Assembly (NCBI RefSeq): GCF_030296575.1
Contig: NZ_AP027729.1
Location: 372,001 to 436,000, forward strand
Length of the DNA: 64,000 bases
Source: Paraoerskovia sediminicola
GTDB taxonomy: Bacteria; Actinomycetota; Actinomycetes; Actinomycetales; Cellulomonadaceae
Reading direction: 5' to 3'
Under the pieces are notes generated by a model. That model saw nothing but the letters and a program-made list of their open reading frames with translations, did not search any database and was not told where the DNA came from. Of this stretch, positions 19,879-32,642 are shown one piece after another. How positions within the stretch are numbered: the first letter of the stretch is position 1; each line of letters begins with the position of its first letter. The translations under genes were made by a program, and so were the position numbers.

Positions 19879-21014
19879 TCAGGCCTGTGAGCACGCCTGC
19901 GCATAGACGTCCGCCGCCCGCGCGGTGGCGATCTCCCAGGTGAAGGGCGGGACCTTGTGCGCGTTGTGGTCGATCAGCCTGTCGAGGAGCTCCCGGTCGA
20001 CGGCGAGGCGGACCATCGCCGCCGCCATGCCACCGTCGCTGTCCACGAGCAGGCCTTCGTCGCCGTGGTCGACGAACTCGACGACGCCGGTCCCCCGGCG
20101 GGCGATGACGGCCAGCCCGGCGCTCCGCGCCTCGAGCGCCGCGATGCCGAACGCCTCGAGGATCGCCGGGGAGCAGAACACGTCGGCGGTGGCGTACGCC
20201 GCGCCGACCTCGGCCCTGGTCAGGCGGCCGGGCATGTCCACCAGGTGCTCCAGCCCGTGCTTCTCGACACGTCGGCGGAGCAGCTCGTCCTCGGACCCGG
20301 CGCCGATGATCGTGAGGCGGACCGCGCCGTCCGGCAGTGCCACCACCGCCTCGGCGAACGCGTCGATCAGGTGCCGGCCGCGCTTGCGCGGCTCGAGGCG
20401 CATCGTCGAGACGAACCGGACCACGCCGTCCGGGTCGGGCACGCGCCGTCCGACCTTCTCCTGCCAGTCCGCGACGTCGATCGCGTTGGGCACGACCTGC
20501 ACGGACCCGGGCTCGAGACCCATGACGGTCTCCACCCGTGCCCCCGCGGCCCGGCTGACGGCCGTCGGGACGATCCGCGATTCACGCCAGCCGAGCAGCC
20601 GCGTCCCTGCGCGCAGGACGGGGATCCCGCCGTCGAGCATCGAGTGCCACGTCACGACGGTCGGGAGCTCCAGAGCGCGCGCCGTGCGCGCACCGTCGTA
20701 GGCGAACGGGGCGACGAGGCCGGAGTGGACGTGGACGACGTCCGGCCGGACCTCGCGCAGGACGTCGCGCATGCGCCGGGGCCCGCTCCACGGGTTGACG
20801 GGGAGCCCCGCCGTGAACCGCGAGCCGAGCCGGTGCACCGTGACACCTCGCGAGTGCTCGACCGCGCCGGCGTGCTCGCCACCGGCCCCGAAGGTCGCGG
20901 TGAGGACGTGGACGTCGTCCCCGGCAGCGGCCTGTGCTGCGGCGAGGTCGCCGACCTGCGACTCGATCCCGCCCGTCCGGGGGCGAAGCAGTCGGTGACA
21001 TGGACGATGCGCAT
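19879..21014 (-). CDS. GT4-family glycosyltransferase; frameshift near 20981
   Basis: About 378 aa after repair. GT-B retaining enzyme: N-terminal MRIVHVTDCFAPRTGGIESQ, a VHVHSG stretch, the linker motif RLEPRKRGRHLIDA and the donor-site motif SPAILEAFGIAALEARSAG with its conserved E-X7-E. It probably transfers a sugar from a nucleotide donor to a lipid or wall intermediate; acceptor unknown. One base is missing at the GGGGG run 20979-20983, so the first 11 residues lie in another frame. The ATG at 21014 is supported by a leaderless -10 7 nt upstream. No partner glycan genes are adjacent. Confidence 0.85.
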
Positions 21015-21021
21015 GATGGGG

Positions 21022-21027
21022 AGACTA
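21022..21027 (-). promoter_or_regulatory. -10 hexamer TAGTCT, leaderless arrangement
   Basis: TAGTCT on the minus strand ends 7 nt before the glycosyltransferase ATG 21014. Confidence 0.5.
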
Positions 21028-21038
21028 CTGGCGCGCCG

Positions 21039-22676
21039 TCACTCCCACTCGATGGTGCCCGGCGGCTTGCTCGTGACGTCGAGCACCACGCGGTTCACCT
21101 CGCTCACCTCGTTGGTGATGCGGGTCGAGATGACCGAGAGCACGTCGTAGGGCAGACGGGTCCAGTCGGCCGTCATCGCGTCCTCGGACGACACCGGCCG
21201 GAGCACGATCGGGTGCCCGTAGGTACGACCGTCGCCCTGGACACCGACCGAGCGCACGTCGGCGAGAAGGACGACGGGGCACTGCCAGATCTCGCGGTCG
21301 AGGCCCGCCTTGGAGAGCTCCTCGCGAGCGATCGCGTCGGCCGCACGCAGGACCTCGAGACGCTCGGCGGTCACGTCGCCGACGATCCGGATGCCGAGCC
21401 CCGGCCCCGGGAACGGTTGGCGCCAGACGATCTCCTCCGGCACGCCGAGCTCGAGGCCCACCGCCCGGACCTCGTCCTTGAACAACGTCCGCAGGGGCTC
21501 GACGAGGGAGAACTGCAGGTCGTCCGGGAGCCCGCCCACGTTGTGGTGGCTCTTGATGTTCGCCGCGCCCTCACCGCCGCCCGACTCGACCACGTCGGGG
21601 TAGAGCGTGCCCTGGACCAGGAACTTCACCTCGTCGCCGTGAGCGCCGGCGTCCGCCACGACGTCGCGGGCGGCGTCCTCGAAGACACGGATGAACTCGC
21701 GGCCGATGATCTTGCGCTTGGTCTCGGGGTCGCTGTGGCCCGCGAGTGCCTCGAGGAACCGCTCGCGCGCGTCGACGACCATGAGCCGCACGCCCGTCGC
21801 GGCGACGAAGTCGCGCTCGACCTGCTCGGCCTCGCCCGCGCGGAGCAGGCCGTGGTCGACGAAGACGCAGGTGAGCTGGTCCCCGACAGCCTTCTGGACG
21901 AGGGCGGCGGCGACCGAGGAGTCGACGCCCCCGGAGAGCCCGCAGATGACGCGCGCGTCCCCGACCTGCGCGCGGATCGCGGCGACCTGGTCGGCGACGA
22001 CGTTGCTCGCGGTCCAGTCGGGTGCGAGCCCGGCGCCCTCGTAGAGGAAGTGCTCGAGCACGGTCTGGCCGTGCGCGGAGTGCTTCACCTCGGGGTGCCA
22101 CTGCACCCCGTAGAGGCGGCGGTCGCCGTCCTCGAAGGCTGCGACCGGGCTGCCGGACGACGTCGCGAGCACCTCGAACCCGGACGGCGCCTCGTGCACG
22201 GAGTCGCCGTGGCTCATCCAGGTGGTCTGGTGCTCGGGGGTGTCGGCGAGCAGCACCCCGGCCGAGCAGACCTCGACCTCGGTGCCGCCGTACTCACGGG
22301 CGCCGGTCTGGGCGACGGTCCCGCCGAGGGCCTTCGCCATGGCCTGGAAGCCGTAGCAGATGCCGAGCACCGGGACGCCGGCGTCGAACAGCGCGGGGTC
22401 GACGAACGGCGCGCCCTGGGCGTAGACCGACGAAGGACCGCCGGACAGGATGATCGCCACCGGGTCCTTCGCGAGCATCTGCTCGACGCTGAAGGAGTGG
22501 GGCACGATCTCGGAGTAGACGTTCGCCTCGCGCACGCGTCGCGCGATGAGCTGCGCGTACTGGGCGCCGAAGTCGACGACGAGGACGGGCCTCGGGGTCG
22601 GGGCGGGCGTGTGCGGAGGCACGTCGGAGGACGTCTCGTCCGAGGAGGGCGCTGCGGCTGCGGGGGTTGCGGTCAC
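21039..22676 (-). CDS. guaA: GMP synthase (glutamine-hydrolysing)
   Basis: Amidates XMP to GMP with glutamine and ATP. 545 aa, intact. The class I amidotransferase half has [17 protein letters not shown], the nucleophile Cys in GICYGFQAM and the His of GVQWHPEV. The ATP-pyrophosphatase half has the loop [10 protein letters not shown]. The dimerisation domain ends [10 protein letters not shown] 30-residue Ala/Ser/Thr extension precedes the conserved start. GTG 22676 is chosen because TATCCT lies 6 nt upstream (leaderless). It is monocistronic. Confidence 0.97.
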   Translation of the reverse strand: MTATPAAAAPSSDETSSDVPPHTPAPTPRPVLVVDFGAQYAQLIARRVREANVYSEIVPHSFSVEQMLAKDPVAIILSGGPSSVYAQGAPFVDPALFDAGVPVLGICYGFQAMAKALGGTVAQTGAREYGGTEVEVCSAGVLLADTPEHQTTWMSHGDSVHEAPSGFEVLATSSGSPVAAFEDGDRRLYGVQWHPEVKHSAHGQTVLEHFLYEGAGLAPDWTASNVVADQVAAIRAQVGDARVICGLSGGVDSSVAAALVQKAVGDQLTCVFVDHGLLRAGEAEQVERDFVAATGVRLMVVDARERFLEALAGHSDPETKRKIIGREFIRVFEDAARDVVADAGAHGDEVKFLVQGTLYPDVVESGGGEGAANIKSHHNVGGLPDDLQFSLVEPLRTLFKDEVRAVGLELGVPEEIVWRQPFPGPGLGIRIVGDVTAERLEVLRAADAIAREELSKAGLDREIWQCPVVLLADVRSVGVQGDGRTYGHPIVLRPVSSEDAMTADWTRLPYDVLSVISTRITNEVSEVNRVVLDVTSKPPGTIEWE

Positions 22677-22682
22677 GGCCCC

Positions 22683-22688
22683 AGGATA
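22683..22688 (-). promoter_or_regulatory. -10 hexamer TATCCT, leaderless arrangement
   Basis: Minus-strand TATCCT ends 6 nt before GTG 22676 of guaA. Confidence 0.55.
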
Positions 22689-22737
22689 GTGGCCGAGCAG
22701 GGACCCGCGGGACGGCAGGTTCGCGCTCAGGCGGCCG

Positions 22738-23433
22738 TCATCTCGGCAGCCGGCCGCGCAGCGCCCGCGCCGCGGCCTCGGGATCGCTCGCGCCGGTGAT
22801 GGCGCGCACGACGACGGCCCGCGTCGCGCCGGCCGCCACGACCTCGTCGATGCGGTCGAGATCGATGCCGCCGATCGCGAACCACGGGGTCGTCGGGCGC
22901 GAGGCAGCGACCTCGCGCAGCAGGTCGATCCCCACCGCGGGCCGCCCGGGCTTGGTCGGCGTCGCCCACAGCGGCCCGACGCAGAAGTAGTCGACCTCCG
23001 GGTCTGCCTCCGCCGCGGCGGCCTCCGCAGCAGCGTGGGTCGAGCGTCCGAGGACCGGCCCGGCGCCCAGGAGCCTGCGCGACGCGGCGACCGGCAGGTC
23101 GTCCTGCCCCGTGTGGAAGATCGGCGCCGAGGTGAGTCCGGCCACGTCCGCCCGGTCGTTGACCGCCCAGAGCGCGCCGTGCTCGGACGCCACCGCGCCG
23201 ACCAGCTCGTGGAGCTCGAGCTCGCGGCGCACATCGAGCGTCCGGTCGCGCAGCTGGACCACGTCGACCCCGCCGCGGAGCGCGGCGTGCAGGAACTCCT
23301 CGAGGTCGCCGCTGTCCTCCCGGGCGTCCGTGCACAGGTACAGGCGCGCCCCGGCGAGCCGCGCCCGCCAGGCCGCCGGGCCGCCGTCCGACACGTCGTC
23401 GCCCTGCAGGTCGCGCTGCTCGTCGCTGGTCAT
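22738..23433 (-). CDS. thiE: Thiamine-phosphate synthase
   Basis: Couples HMP-PP and thiazole phosphate to thiamine phosphate. 231 aa TIM barrel with [26 protein letters not shown], the pyrophosphate-binding VLGRSTH and the phosphate-binding [12 protein letters not shown] 23433 is preferred over 23445 because TATGCT lies 7 nt before it. It diverges from thiO-thiS-thiG and so lies outside the TPP riboswitch, giving it an independent promoter. Confidence 0.95.
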   Translation of the reverse strand: MTSDEQRDLQGDDVSDGGPAAWRARLAGARLYLCTDAREDSGDLEEFLHAALRGGVDVVQLRDRTLDVRRELELHELVGAVASEHGALWAVNDRADVAGLTSAPIFHTGQDDLPVAASRRLLGAGPVLGRSTHAAAEAAAAEADPEVDYFCVGPLWATPTKPGRPAVGIDLLREVAASRPTTPWFAIGGIDLDRIDEVVAAGATRAVVVRAITGASDPEAAARALRGRLPR

Positions 23434-23440
23434 CGCGGCG

Positions 23441-23446
23441 AGCATA
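23441..23446 (-). promoter_or_regulatory. -10 hexamer TATGCT, leaderless arrangement
   Basis: Minus-strand TATGCT ends 7 nt before ATG 23433 of thiE. Confidence 0.55.
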
Positions 23447-23499
23447 CCGACGGTCGGACGCGGGGGCCCCGGCGTCCGCAGGGCGGGTTACCCTGGCCG

Positions 23500-23578
23500 G
23501 GCACGGGAGCCCCGCTGGGGCTGAGAGGGCGAACCGCCGACCGTCGAACCTGCTCCGGGTCATGCCGGCGAAGGGAGC
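23500..23578 (+). promoter_or_regulatory. TPP (THI-box) riboswitch
   Basis: Contains the conserved elements in order: CACGGGAGCCC opening stem, CTGAGAGGGCG at 23521-23531, GAACCTG at 23546-23552 and the closing ATGCCGGCGAAGGGAG. It ends about 6 nt before thiO. The closing arm carries AAGGGAG, which doubles as the Shine-Dalgarno sequence, so ligand binding can hide the ribosome binding site. Confidence 0.93.
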
Positions 23579-23583
23579 CACCC

Positions 23584-24895
23584 ATGGTCGAACCTGCACG
23601 CGGGCACCACCGTGCCGATGGAGGTGCCGACGGAGGCGTCCGCGACCTCCTGGTCGTCGGCGCGGGCATCATCGGACTCAGCGTCGCGTGGCGCGCCCTG
23701 AGCGCGGGCCTGACCGTCGAGGTCCTCGACCCGACCCCCGGGGACGGCGCCACCCACGCTGCCGCGGGGATGCTCGCCGCCGTCACCGAGGCCGACTACG
23801 GCGAAGAGCGGCTGGCTGCGATGAACCGCGACTCCGCGGCGCTGTGGCCTGCGTTCGCGGCGGACCTCGAGGCCGCGTCGGGGCTGGACGTCGGCCTCCG
23901 CCGCACCGGGACGATGACCGTGGCCTACGACGCCGACGACGTCGCCGAGTCCCGGCGCCTCGCCCGGACCCAGCACCGCTGGGGCATGGACATCGAGGAG
24001 CTCACCGCAGCTGCCGCCCGCGAGCGCTCACCGCTCGTCGGGCCGGTAGCCGGGGCCTTCTGGTCCCCGAGCGACCACCAGGTCGACCCCCGCTCGGTGC
24101 ATCGCGCCCTGCTGATCGCCGTCCGCGAGGCGGGCGGGGCCGTCGTCCGCCGCCGCGTGTCCTCGCTGCTGACGGACCGCGCGGGCGGCGGGCCCCGCGT
24201 CACCGGGGCCGTCGACGAACGGGGGAGGAGCGCCGCGCCGGGACCGTCGTGCTCGCCGCCGGGACGGGCGCACCTGCGCTGCTGGCCGACCTCCCGGTCG
24301 CGGCTCCCGTCCGACCCGTGAAGGGCGTCACGCTCCGGCTCGCCGCACCGTCGTGGTTCGATCTGGCCCACGTCGTGCGGGGGCGCGTCCAGGGGCGGCC
24401 GGTGTACGTCGTCCCGCGCGCCTCGGGCCGGGGTCCCGAGGCGGGAGCCGACACGGCGACCGACTCAGCGACCGGCGGGGCGCCGTCCGAGATCGTCATC
24501 GGCGCGACGAGCGACGAGAAGCCCGACGACCGGCGCGTCGAGGCCGGCGCCGTGTTCGCGCTGCTGCGCGACGCCCGCGCCGTCGTCCCCGCGGTCGACG
24601 AGCTGGAGCTGGTCGAGGCGACGCCGCGGGCGCGTCCCGCGACCCCGGACAACCTGCCGATCGTCGGGCCGAGCGGTGTGCCGGGCCTCTCGCTGGCCAC
24701 CGGCCACCACCGCAACGGGGTCCTGCTCGCCCCGCTCACCGGGGACGCCGTCGTCGCCTCGCTGGCCGGGCGACCAATGGCCGCGTCCGTCGCTGCCGTC
24801 GACGCCGGGCGCTTCACGCCGCGGGCCGATCACCGGCCCACCACCGACCTCACTGCTGACCCCACGACCACTGCGATTTCGACTGCGAGGGCTCG

Positions 24896-24899
<4 letters not shown>
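23584..24899 (+). CDS. thiO: Glycine oxidase; frameshift near 24223
   Basis: FAD enzyme converting glycine to iminoglycine (dehydroglycine) for the thiazole ring. About 438 aa after repair. The FAD-binding GXGXXG is seen as VVGAGIIGLSVAWRA near residue 20; AAGMLA and SDHQVDPRSV follow, and the C-terminal half has TPDNLPIVGPSG and TGHHRNGVLLAP. One G is missing from the GGGGG run 24221-24225 (restores DERGEERRAGTVVLAAG). The tail of about 50 residues after VVASLAG is low complexity. The riboswitch is directly upstream, and the stop overlaps thiS (ATGA). Confidence 0.92.
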
Positions 24900-25969
<1,070 letters not shown>

Positions 25970-25995
25970 GCAAGGACCGGTCTCGACCCGTCCCT

Positions 25996-26020
25996 GTCCA
26001 GGTCCGGTTCCGACCTGGAC
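25996..26020 (+). terminator. Possible hairpin terminator after thiG
   Basis: 9-bp perfect stem (25996-26004 with 26012-26020) with a 7-nt loop, 27 nt after the thiG stop. It is weaker than the other hairpins in the window. Confidence 0.5.
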
Positions 26021-26092
26021 CCTGATCGGGGCTGAACCGCCGGGTCGGGCACGTGCTGTGGATCGTCGAACGCTCGTGTCGGTGGCTCGCCG

Positions 26093-26098
26093 TAGGTT
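26093..26098 (+). promoter_or_regulatory. -10 hexamer TAGGTT of the DUF222/HNH gene
   Basis: TAGGTT ends 6 nt before ATG 26105, overlapping the LexA-like box by two bases. Confidence 0.5.
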
Positions 26099-26104
26099 GT
26101 ACAT

Positions 26105-28176
<2,072 letters not shown>

Positions 28177-28283
28177 GCGCTCGCACCTCCCCTACCGACA
28201 CCCGCGGCCGTCGCTCTCGCCCCAGTGCTCCGACGCCTTCACTCTGCTGGTGTCCCGGCACCTGCGGCACGCGCCCTTGTCGT

Positions 28284-28348
28284 ACTTCCCGCTCGTGCCG
28301 CGACCTGCGGCACGAGCCCCTGCCGCACTTCCCGCTCGTGCCGCGACC
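28284..28348. repeat. 22-nt direct repeat, 43-bp period
   Basis: The same 22 bases occur at 28284-28305 and 28327-28348. Degenerate relatives of the CTGCGGCAC core continue to about 28255. The first copy also forms an 11-bp hairpin with the following sequence. It may be a terminator remnant or a decayed repeat. Confidence 0.7.
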
Positions 28349-28429
28349 GGCCGCGCGCGCCCCTGGCGCACTCTCCGCCGGCATCCCGAGAGATCCCCGC
28401 TCTCCCGCCAGGCCCCGCCGGCCGTCAGG

Positions 28430-28447
28430 TATCTTGACATCAAGACA
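28430..28447 (+). promoter_or_regulatory. Operator candidate TCTTGA-CA-TCAAGA overlapping a -35 box
   Basis: Perfect 6-bp palindromic arms (28432-28437 and 28440-28445), with TTGACA embedded at 28435-28440. A MarR-type repressor site is plausible; no such regulator gene is adjacent. Confidence 0.5.
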
Positions 28448-28454
28448 CTTCGCA

Positions 28455-28478
28455 ACCGACACCGACACCGACACCGAC
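28455..28478. repeat. Hexanucleotide microsatellite ACCGAC x4 in a 5' leader
   Basis: Four perfect units plus a fifth with one change, between the operator and the VOC ribosome binding site. Non-coding; copy number would change promoter-to-start distance. Confidence 0.9.
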
Positions 28479-28491
28479 ACCGAGGGACCCC

Positions 28492-28890
28492 ATGCACCTC
28501 CACCACGTCCAGATCGCTTGTCCGACGGGCGGCGAGGACGTCGCTCGACAGTTCTTCGTGCAGGCGCTGGGCATGACCGAGGTCGAGAAGCCGCCGGCGC
28601 TAGCGGCTCGCGGCGGCGTGTGGTTTCGCGCATTCGACACCGCGGGCTCGGTGACCGCAGAGATCCACGTCAGCACGGAGGAACCGTTCACCCCGGCGCG
28701 ACGGGCGCACCCCGCGCTGGTCCTGGAGAGCCGCGAGGCGCTGGAGACGACCCGGTCCAGGCTCGTCGATCTCGGCTTCGAGGTCGACGACACCGAGAGG
28801 CACACCTTCGACGGCTACGAACGTCTCCACTGCCGCGACGGTCACGGGAACCGGGTCGAGCTGCTCGCCGAGGCGCCGTCCGCGCGGTAG
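28492..28890 (+). CDS. VOC-superfamily (glyoxalase/bleomycin-resistance-like) protein
   Basis: 132 aa, one vicinal-oxygen-chelate module: starts HLHHVQIACP (metal-binding His likely His5), ends CRDGHGNRVELLAEAP with the family Glu in RVELL. Length and layout fit a single-domain VOC dimer; substrate unknown. GAGGGA at 28482-28487 serves the ATG. It is convergent with moeZ. Confidence 0.85.
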   Translation: MHLHHVQIACPTGGEDVARQFFVQALGMTEVEKPPALAARGGVWFRAFDTAGSVTAEIHVSTEEPFTPARRAHPALVLESREALETTRSRLVDLGFEVDDTERHTFDGYERLHCRDGHGNRVELLAEAPSAR

Positions 28891-28940
28891 CCCGCACCGG
28901 AACGTGCGCTCGCGCTCGCGCAGCACGCTCCCGGCTCGGC

Positions 28941-30337
28941 TCAGTAGGTCCGCTCCCCGGGCGCGTAGCCGCGCACCCAGGCGAGGATCCCGCCGGCGAC
29001 CGAGCGTGCATCGACACCGACATCACGCGCTGCAGCAGCGACCGTCGCCGACCGCCCGCCGACCTTGCACAGCACCAGCACCGGGCGGTCGCGCGGCAGG
29101 TCCGCGAGCGCCGATCGAGCCGCGACACCGCCACCGACGAAGGTTCCGCTCGGCACGAGCCGCGCCCCAGGGATCGCCACGATCTGCGCCTCCCAGTCCT
29201 CGCGCACGTCCAGCAGCACGGGTCGCGGCCGATCAGGATCAACAGAGCCGCCCCAGTCCCCCAGCCCGTCGTCGAGCACAGCCGCGAGATCGGCTGCGGT
29301 GAACGCTTCAGGCCGCCCGCCGGAACCCGTGCGCGCAGCCGCGCCGCTACCGTCGCCCGACGACGGCAGGCCACAGAACGCCGCGTAGGCGTCCGCACCG
29401 CCCAAGAGCTCGGTCACGGGTTCGCGGGTGGGGTCGGGCCGCACCGACAGCTCGCGCCACCCCGCGTCGAGCGCGTCGTGGACGGCGAGCCGCCCGTAGA
29501 GGCTTCGCCCGACGCCGGTCACGAGCTTCACGACCTCGGTCGCCATCGCGGCTCCGACGCTCGCGCACATGGTGCCGAACACCCCGCCGCTCGCGCAGTC
29601 GGGCACCGACCCGGGCGGCGGCGGCTCCGGGAAGACATCGCGGTAGGTCACCCCCGGCCGTCGGGAAGCACGGCACCGGCGGCCACCTCGCAGCCCGGAG
29701 AATCCTCAGCGCCCGCCGAGCCCGCCGGGCCGGCGACCCCCGCGCGATCACCCTCGACCCCCGCACCAGCGAGCCGCGGCGCTCCCCAGAAGACACTGAC
29801 CTGTCCCTGGAACTGGAAGATCGAGCCCCAGACGACGGGGATCCCGACGACCTCGGCGGCGTCCGAGACCAGGTACCGGGTCGCGAAGTTGTCGGCCCCG
29901 TCGAGCACGACGTCGTACCCGCGCATGATCTCGACGGCGTTGGTGGCATCGAGCCGCACCGGGTGCGCGACGACGCGCACCGACGGGTTCACGGACGCGA
30001 TCGCTTCGCGCGCGGACTCGACCTTGGGCCGTCCGACGTCCGCGACCCCGTGGATCACCTGCCGCTGGAGGTTGCTCTCGTCGACGAGGTCGTCGTCGAC
30101 GATGCCGAGGGTCCCGACCCCGGCCGCCGCGAGGTAGAGCAGCGTCGGGCTGCCGAGACCTCCGGCGCCGACGACGAGGACCTTGACCGCACCGAGCCGA
30201 CCCTGCCCCTCGGGGCCGATCCCGGGGAGCACGAGGTGACGCGCGTACCGGGCCGCCTCGTCGGGCCCCAACGGTCCCGAGACTGCCACGAGGGGCGCGA
30301 GACGCACGGGAGATCCGACCGACCCGGGAGCGGCCAC
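28941..30337 (-). CDS. moeZ: MoeZ-type adenylyltransferase/sulfurtransferase (ThiF/MoeB plus rhodanese); frameshift near 29653
   Basis: Activates the C-terminus of ThiS/MoaD-like carriers by adenylation and then sulfurates it. About 465 aa. The ThiF/MoeB half has RYARHLVLPGIG, the nucleotide loop VVGAGGLGSP, DDDLVDESNLQRQ and VLDGADNFATRYL, then FPEPPPPGSVPDCASGGV. The rhodanese half has the active-site Cys in VLVLCKVGGRSA. One G is missing (CCCCC at 29651-29655 on the plus strand), restoring PDGRGVTYRDVFPEPP. Two Gly/Ala-rich inserts make it longer than the usual about 390 aa. GTG 30337 lies 3 nt after the DUF3817 stop. Likely partner of the ThiS in this window. Confidence 0.88.
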
Positions 30338-30339
30338 CG

Positions 30340-30830
30340 TCAGCCCTGCTCCGTGCCGGTACCGCCCGCAACCCCTGCGTGGCGCTGCTCGAGCGCGTCC
30401 AGGCGCGCGCCGACGTCCGCCACCACACGCTTCTCGAGGACGAACGACATGACCGGCACCACCCCGGCGAGCACGAGCGTCACGAGACGGCCGAGGCCCC
30501 ACCGCATCTTCGACCAGAGATCGACGACGGTGACGAGGTACAGCACGTAGATCCAGCCGTGCGCGAACGGGATCCACTCGATGTACGGCAGGAGCCCGTC
30601 CGAGACCCCGAGCCCCTGGACGAGCCCGTACTTGTAGATCATCTCGACGCACAGGATGAGCAGCATCACACCGGTGATCAGGGCCATGACGCGGTACCGG
30701 CCGAGCGACCGGCGCGCCTTGCCGATCGCGTCCTGGATCGTCGCGTCACCGACCTGCGCAGCGGCACCGGGCGCGCCCGCGCCCCCTCGACAGGAGCAGA
30801 CGACGTCGCGGCAGATTCTGGTGTGGTCAT
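30340..30830 (-). CDS. DUF3817 integral membrane protein; frameshift near 30777
   Basis: About 163 aa from ATG 30830 when one base is restored at CCC 30776-30778 ([22 protein letters not shown]). The alternative upstream frame (GTG 30882) reads an implausible Cys/Arg-rich leader. Three hydrophobic segments and the family pattern [11 protein letters not shown]...DLWSKMRWG support DUF3817, a family of unknown function common in actinobacteria. The C-terminus is soluble with a short helix. It leads directly into moeZ and diverges from the ABC exporter genes. Confidence 0.75.
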
Positions 30831-30887
30831 CGGCACAAATCCTCACGCTGGCAGCAAAAACGTGGCTCAGGCCCTGAGCCATCCCTC

Positions 30888-32642
30888 ATGCTAGTTCGAG
30901 TGCGCACCCTCCCCCTCGCCGATCCCGGCGCTCTGCCGCTGACGAGCCCCGGACGGGCGCTCGGCTGGATCGCGTGGCGACAGCGCGGGCTGCTCGTCCT
31001 GGCCATGCTCGCGGGAACGGTGACCATGCTCGCGCAGGCGATGGTCCCGCTGATCATCGGCATCGCCATCGACGAGGGCCTCACCCAGGGATTCGGCGCG
31101 GGACTCTGGCGCTGGTGCGGCATCCTGCTGCTGAACGCCGCCGTCATCGTCGTGGCGGGTGCGTTCAGCCACAAGTACGACGTCGAGAGCTGGCTGCGGT
31201 GCGCGTTCCGGCTCGCGCAACAGCTCGGCTACAAGTCGTCGCGCTCCGGGCACGCGATCACCAAGACGCTACCGACGGGTGAGGTCGTCGCCGCCGTGGC
31301 GAACGACGCCCTCGGCATCGGTGAGGTCTTCGCGATGGCGGGGCGGTTCATCGGCGGGCTCGCCGCGTACCTGGCCGTCGCGGTCATCATGCTGAACCAG
31401 TCGGTGACCCTCGGACTCGTCGTCATCCTGGGGATCCCCGCCGTCGCCGCGGTGCTCGCCGTCCTCGTGCGTCCGCTGCAGGCGAGGCAGGCCGCGCAGC
31501 GCGAAGCCACGGGCCGGCTCACCGCGCTCGGCTCGGACACGGTCTCCGGGCTGCGCATCCTGCGCGGGATCGGCGGCGAGGACGTCTTCAGCGCCCGGTA
31601 CGCGGAGCAGTCGCAGAGCGTGCGCCACGCCGGGGTCCGCGTGGCGACCGTCCAGTCGTGGCTCGACGCCCTGCAGGTCCTGCTCCCGGGGATCCTCGTC
31701 ACCGTGATCCTCTGGGTCGGCGCGCGGGGTGCGATCGCCGGCGACCTGAGCGTCGGTCAGCTCGTCACGTTCTACGGCTACGCGGCGTTCCTCGGCTGGC
31801 CGCTGCAGATCGCCACGCAGATGCTCCAGATCGTCACCCGCGCCGTGGTGTCGCTGCGCAAGATCCAGACCGTGCTGCGCGTGCCCGAGGCGACACCCCA
31901 GGCCGCCCACCCTCCGGTGGCACCCCCGGAGGGCAGCGAGCTGGTCGACGAGACGACCGGCCTCGTGCTGCGCCCGGGCCGCGTCGTGGGCCTCGTCTCG
32001 GCCGACCCTGACGCGTCCGCGGCGCTCGCGGCACGGCTCGGGCGCTTCGACGACGAGGCGGAGGCCGCGACCCCGGTGCGCCTCGGCGGCGTGCTCCTCG
32101 CCGACGTCGACAGGGCGCACCTGCGGCACCGGATCGTCGTGTCCGAGGCGTCGAACCACCTGTTCTCCGGTCCGCTCGCCGAGGAGCTCGACCCGCGGGG
32201 ACGCGCCGTGCGCGACGCCCTGCTCGACGCGATCGCCGTCGCCGACGCCCAGGACGTCCTCGACTCCGTCCCGGGCGGCCTCGACGGCGACATCGCAGAG
32301 AAGGGGCGCTCGCTCTCCGGCGGCCAGCGGCAGCGTGTCGCCCTCGCCCGCGCGCTGCTCACCGAACCCGAGATCCTCGTGCTCGTCGAACCCACGAGCG
32401 CCGTCGACGCGCACACCGAGGCGCGGATCGCCGAGCGTGTGGCCCGGGCGCGACAGGGCCGCACGACCCTCGTCGTCACGGCGAGCCCGCTCGTCCTCGA
32501 CCACCTCGACGACGTCGCCCTGCTCGAGGGCGACCGGATCGTCGCGCACGGGACGCACGCCGACCTGCTCCACGGCGACGGTGACGTCGCCGCGAAGTAC
32601 CGGGCCGTCGTCGGACGATCGATGAGCGAGGAGGTCCGATGA
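30888..32642 (+). CDS. ABC exporter half-transporter with degenerate nucleotide site (subunit 1)
   Basis: 584 aa: six membrane helices (about 25-310) then an ATPase domain. The Walker A loop is lost (SADPDASAA where the partner has GPSGAGKST, no Lys). Walker B reads LVLVEPTS with Val instead of Asp, but the signature LSGGQRQR is perfect. It can therefore contribute a signature motif but not bind ATP normally. It overlaps the next gene by ATGA. The start is uncertain: GTG 30900 would be 7 nt after CATGCT, a weaker -10. Function: the regulatory half of a heterodimeric exporter; substrate unknown. Confidence 0.9.
   Translation: MLVRVRTLPLADPGALPLTSPGRALGWIAWRQRGLLVLAMLAGTVTMLAQAMVPLIIGIAIDEGLTQGFGAGLWRWCGILLLNAAVIVVAGAFSHKYDVESWLRCAFRLAQQLGYKSSRSGHAITKTLPTGEVVAAVANDALGIGEVFAMAGRFIGGLAAYLAVAVIMLNQSVTLGLVVILGIPAVAAVLAVLVRPLQARQAAQREATGRLTALGSDTVSGLRILRGIGGEDVFSARYAEQSQSVRHAGVRVATVQSWLDALQVLLPGILVTVILWVGARGAIAGDLSVGQLVTFYGYAAFLGWPLQIATQMLQIVTRAVVSLRKIQTVLRVPEATPQAAHPPVAPPEGSELVDETTGLVLRPGRVVGLVSADPDASAALAARLGRFDDEAEAATPVRLGGVLLADVDRAHLRHRIVVSEASNHLFSGPLAEELDPRGRAVRDALLDAIAVADAQDVLDSVPGGLDGDIAEKGRSLSGGQRQRVALARALLTEPEILVLVEPTSAVDAHTEARIAERVARARQGRTTLVVTASPLVLDHLDDVALLEGDRIVAHGTHADLLHGDGDVAAKYRAVVGRSMSEEVR

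Larger units (their letters stand above)
28177..28491. other. Gene-free 315-bp stretch with repeats and a promoter-operator
   Basis: No convincing ORF. It holds a 43-bp-period direct repeat, an 11-bp inverted repeat (28291-28301 with 28307-28317), a palindrome overlapping a TTGACA box, and an ACCGAC microsatellite just before the VOC gene. Confidence 0.7.

Noticed and set aside
28291-28317. tRNA or small structured RNA gene
   Set aside because: Only a single 11-bp hairpin within a duplicated segment; no cloverleaf or conserved loops.
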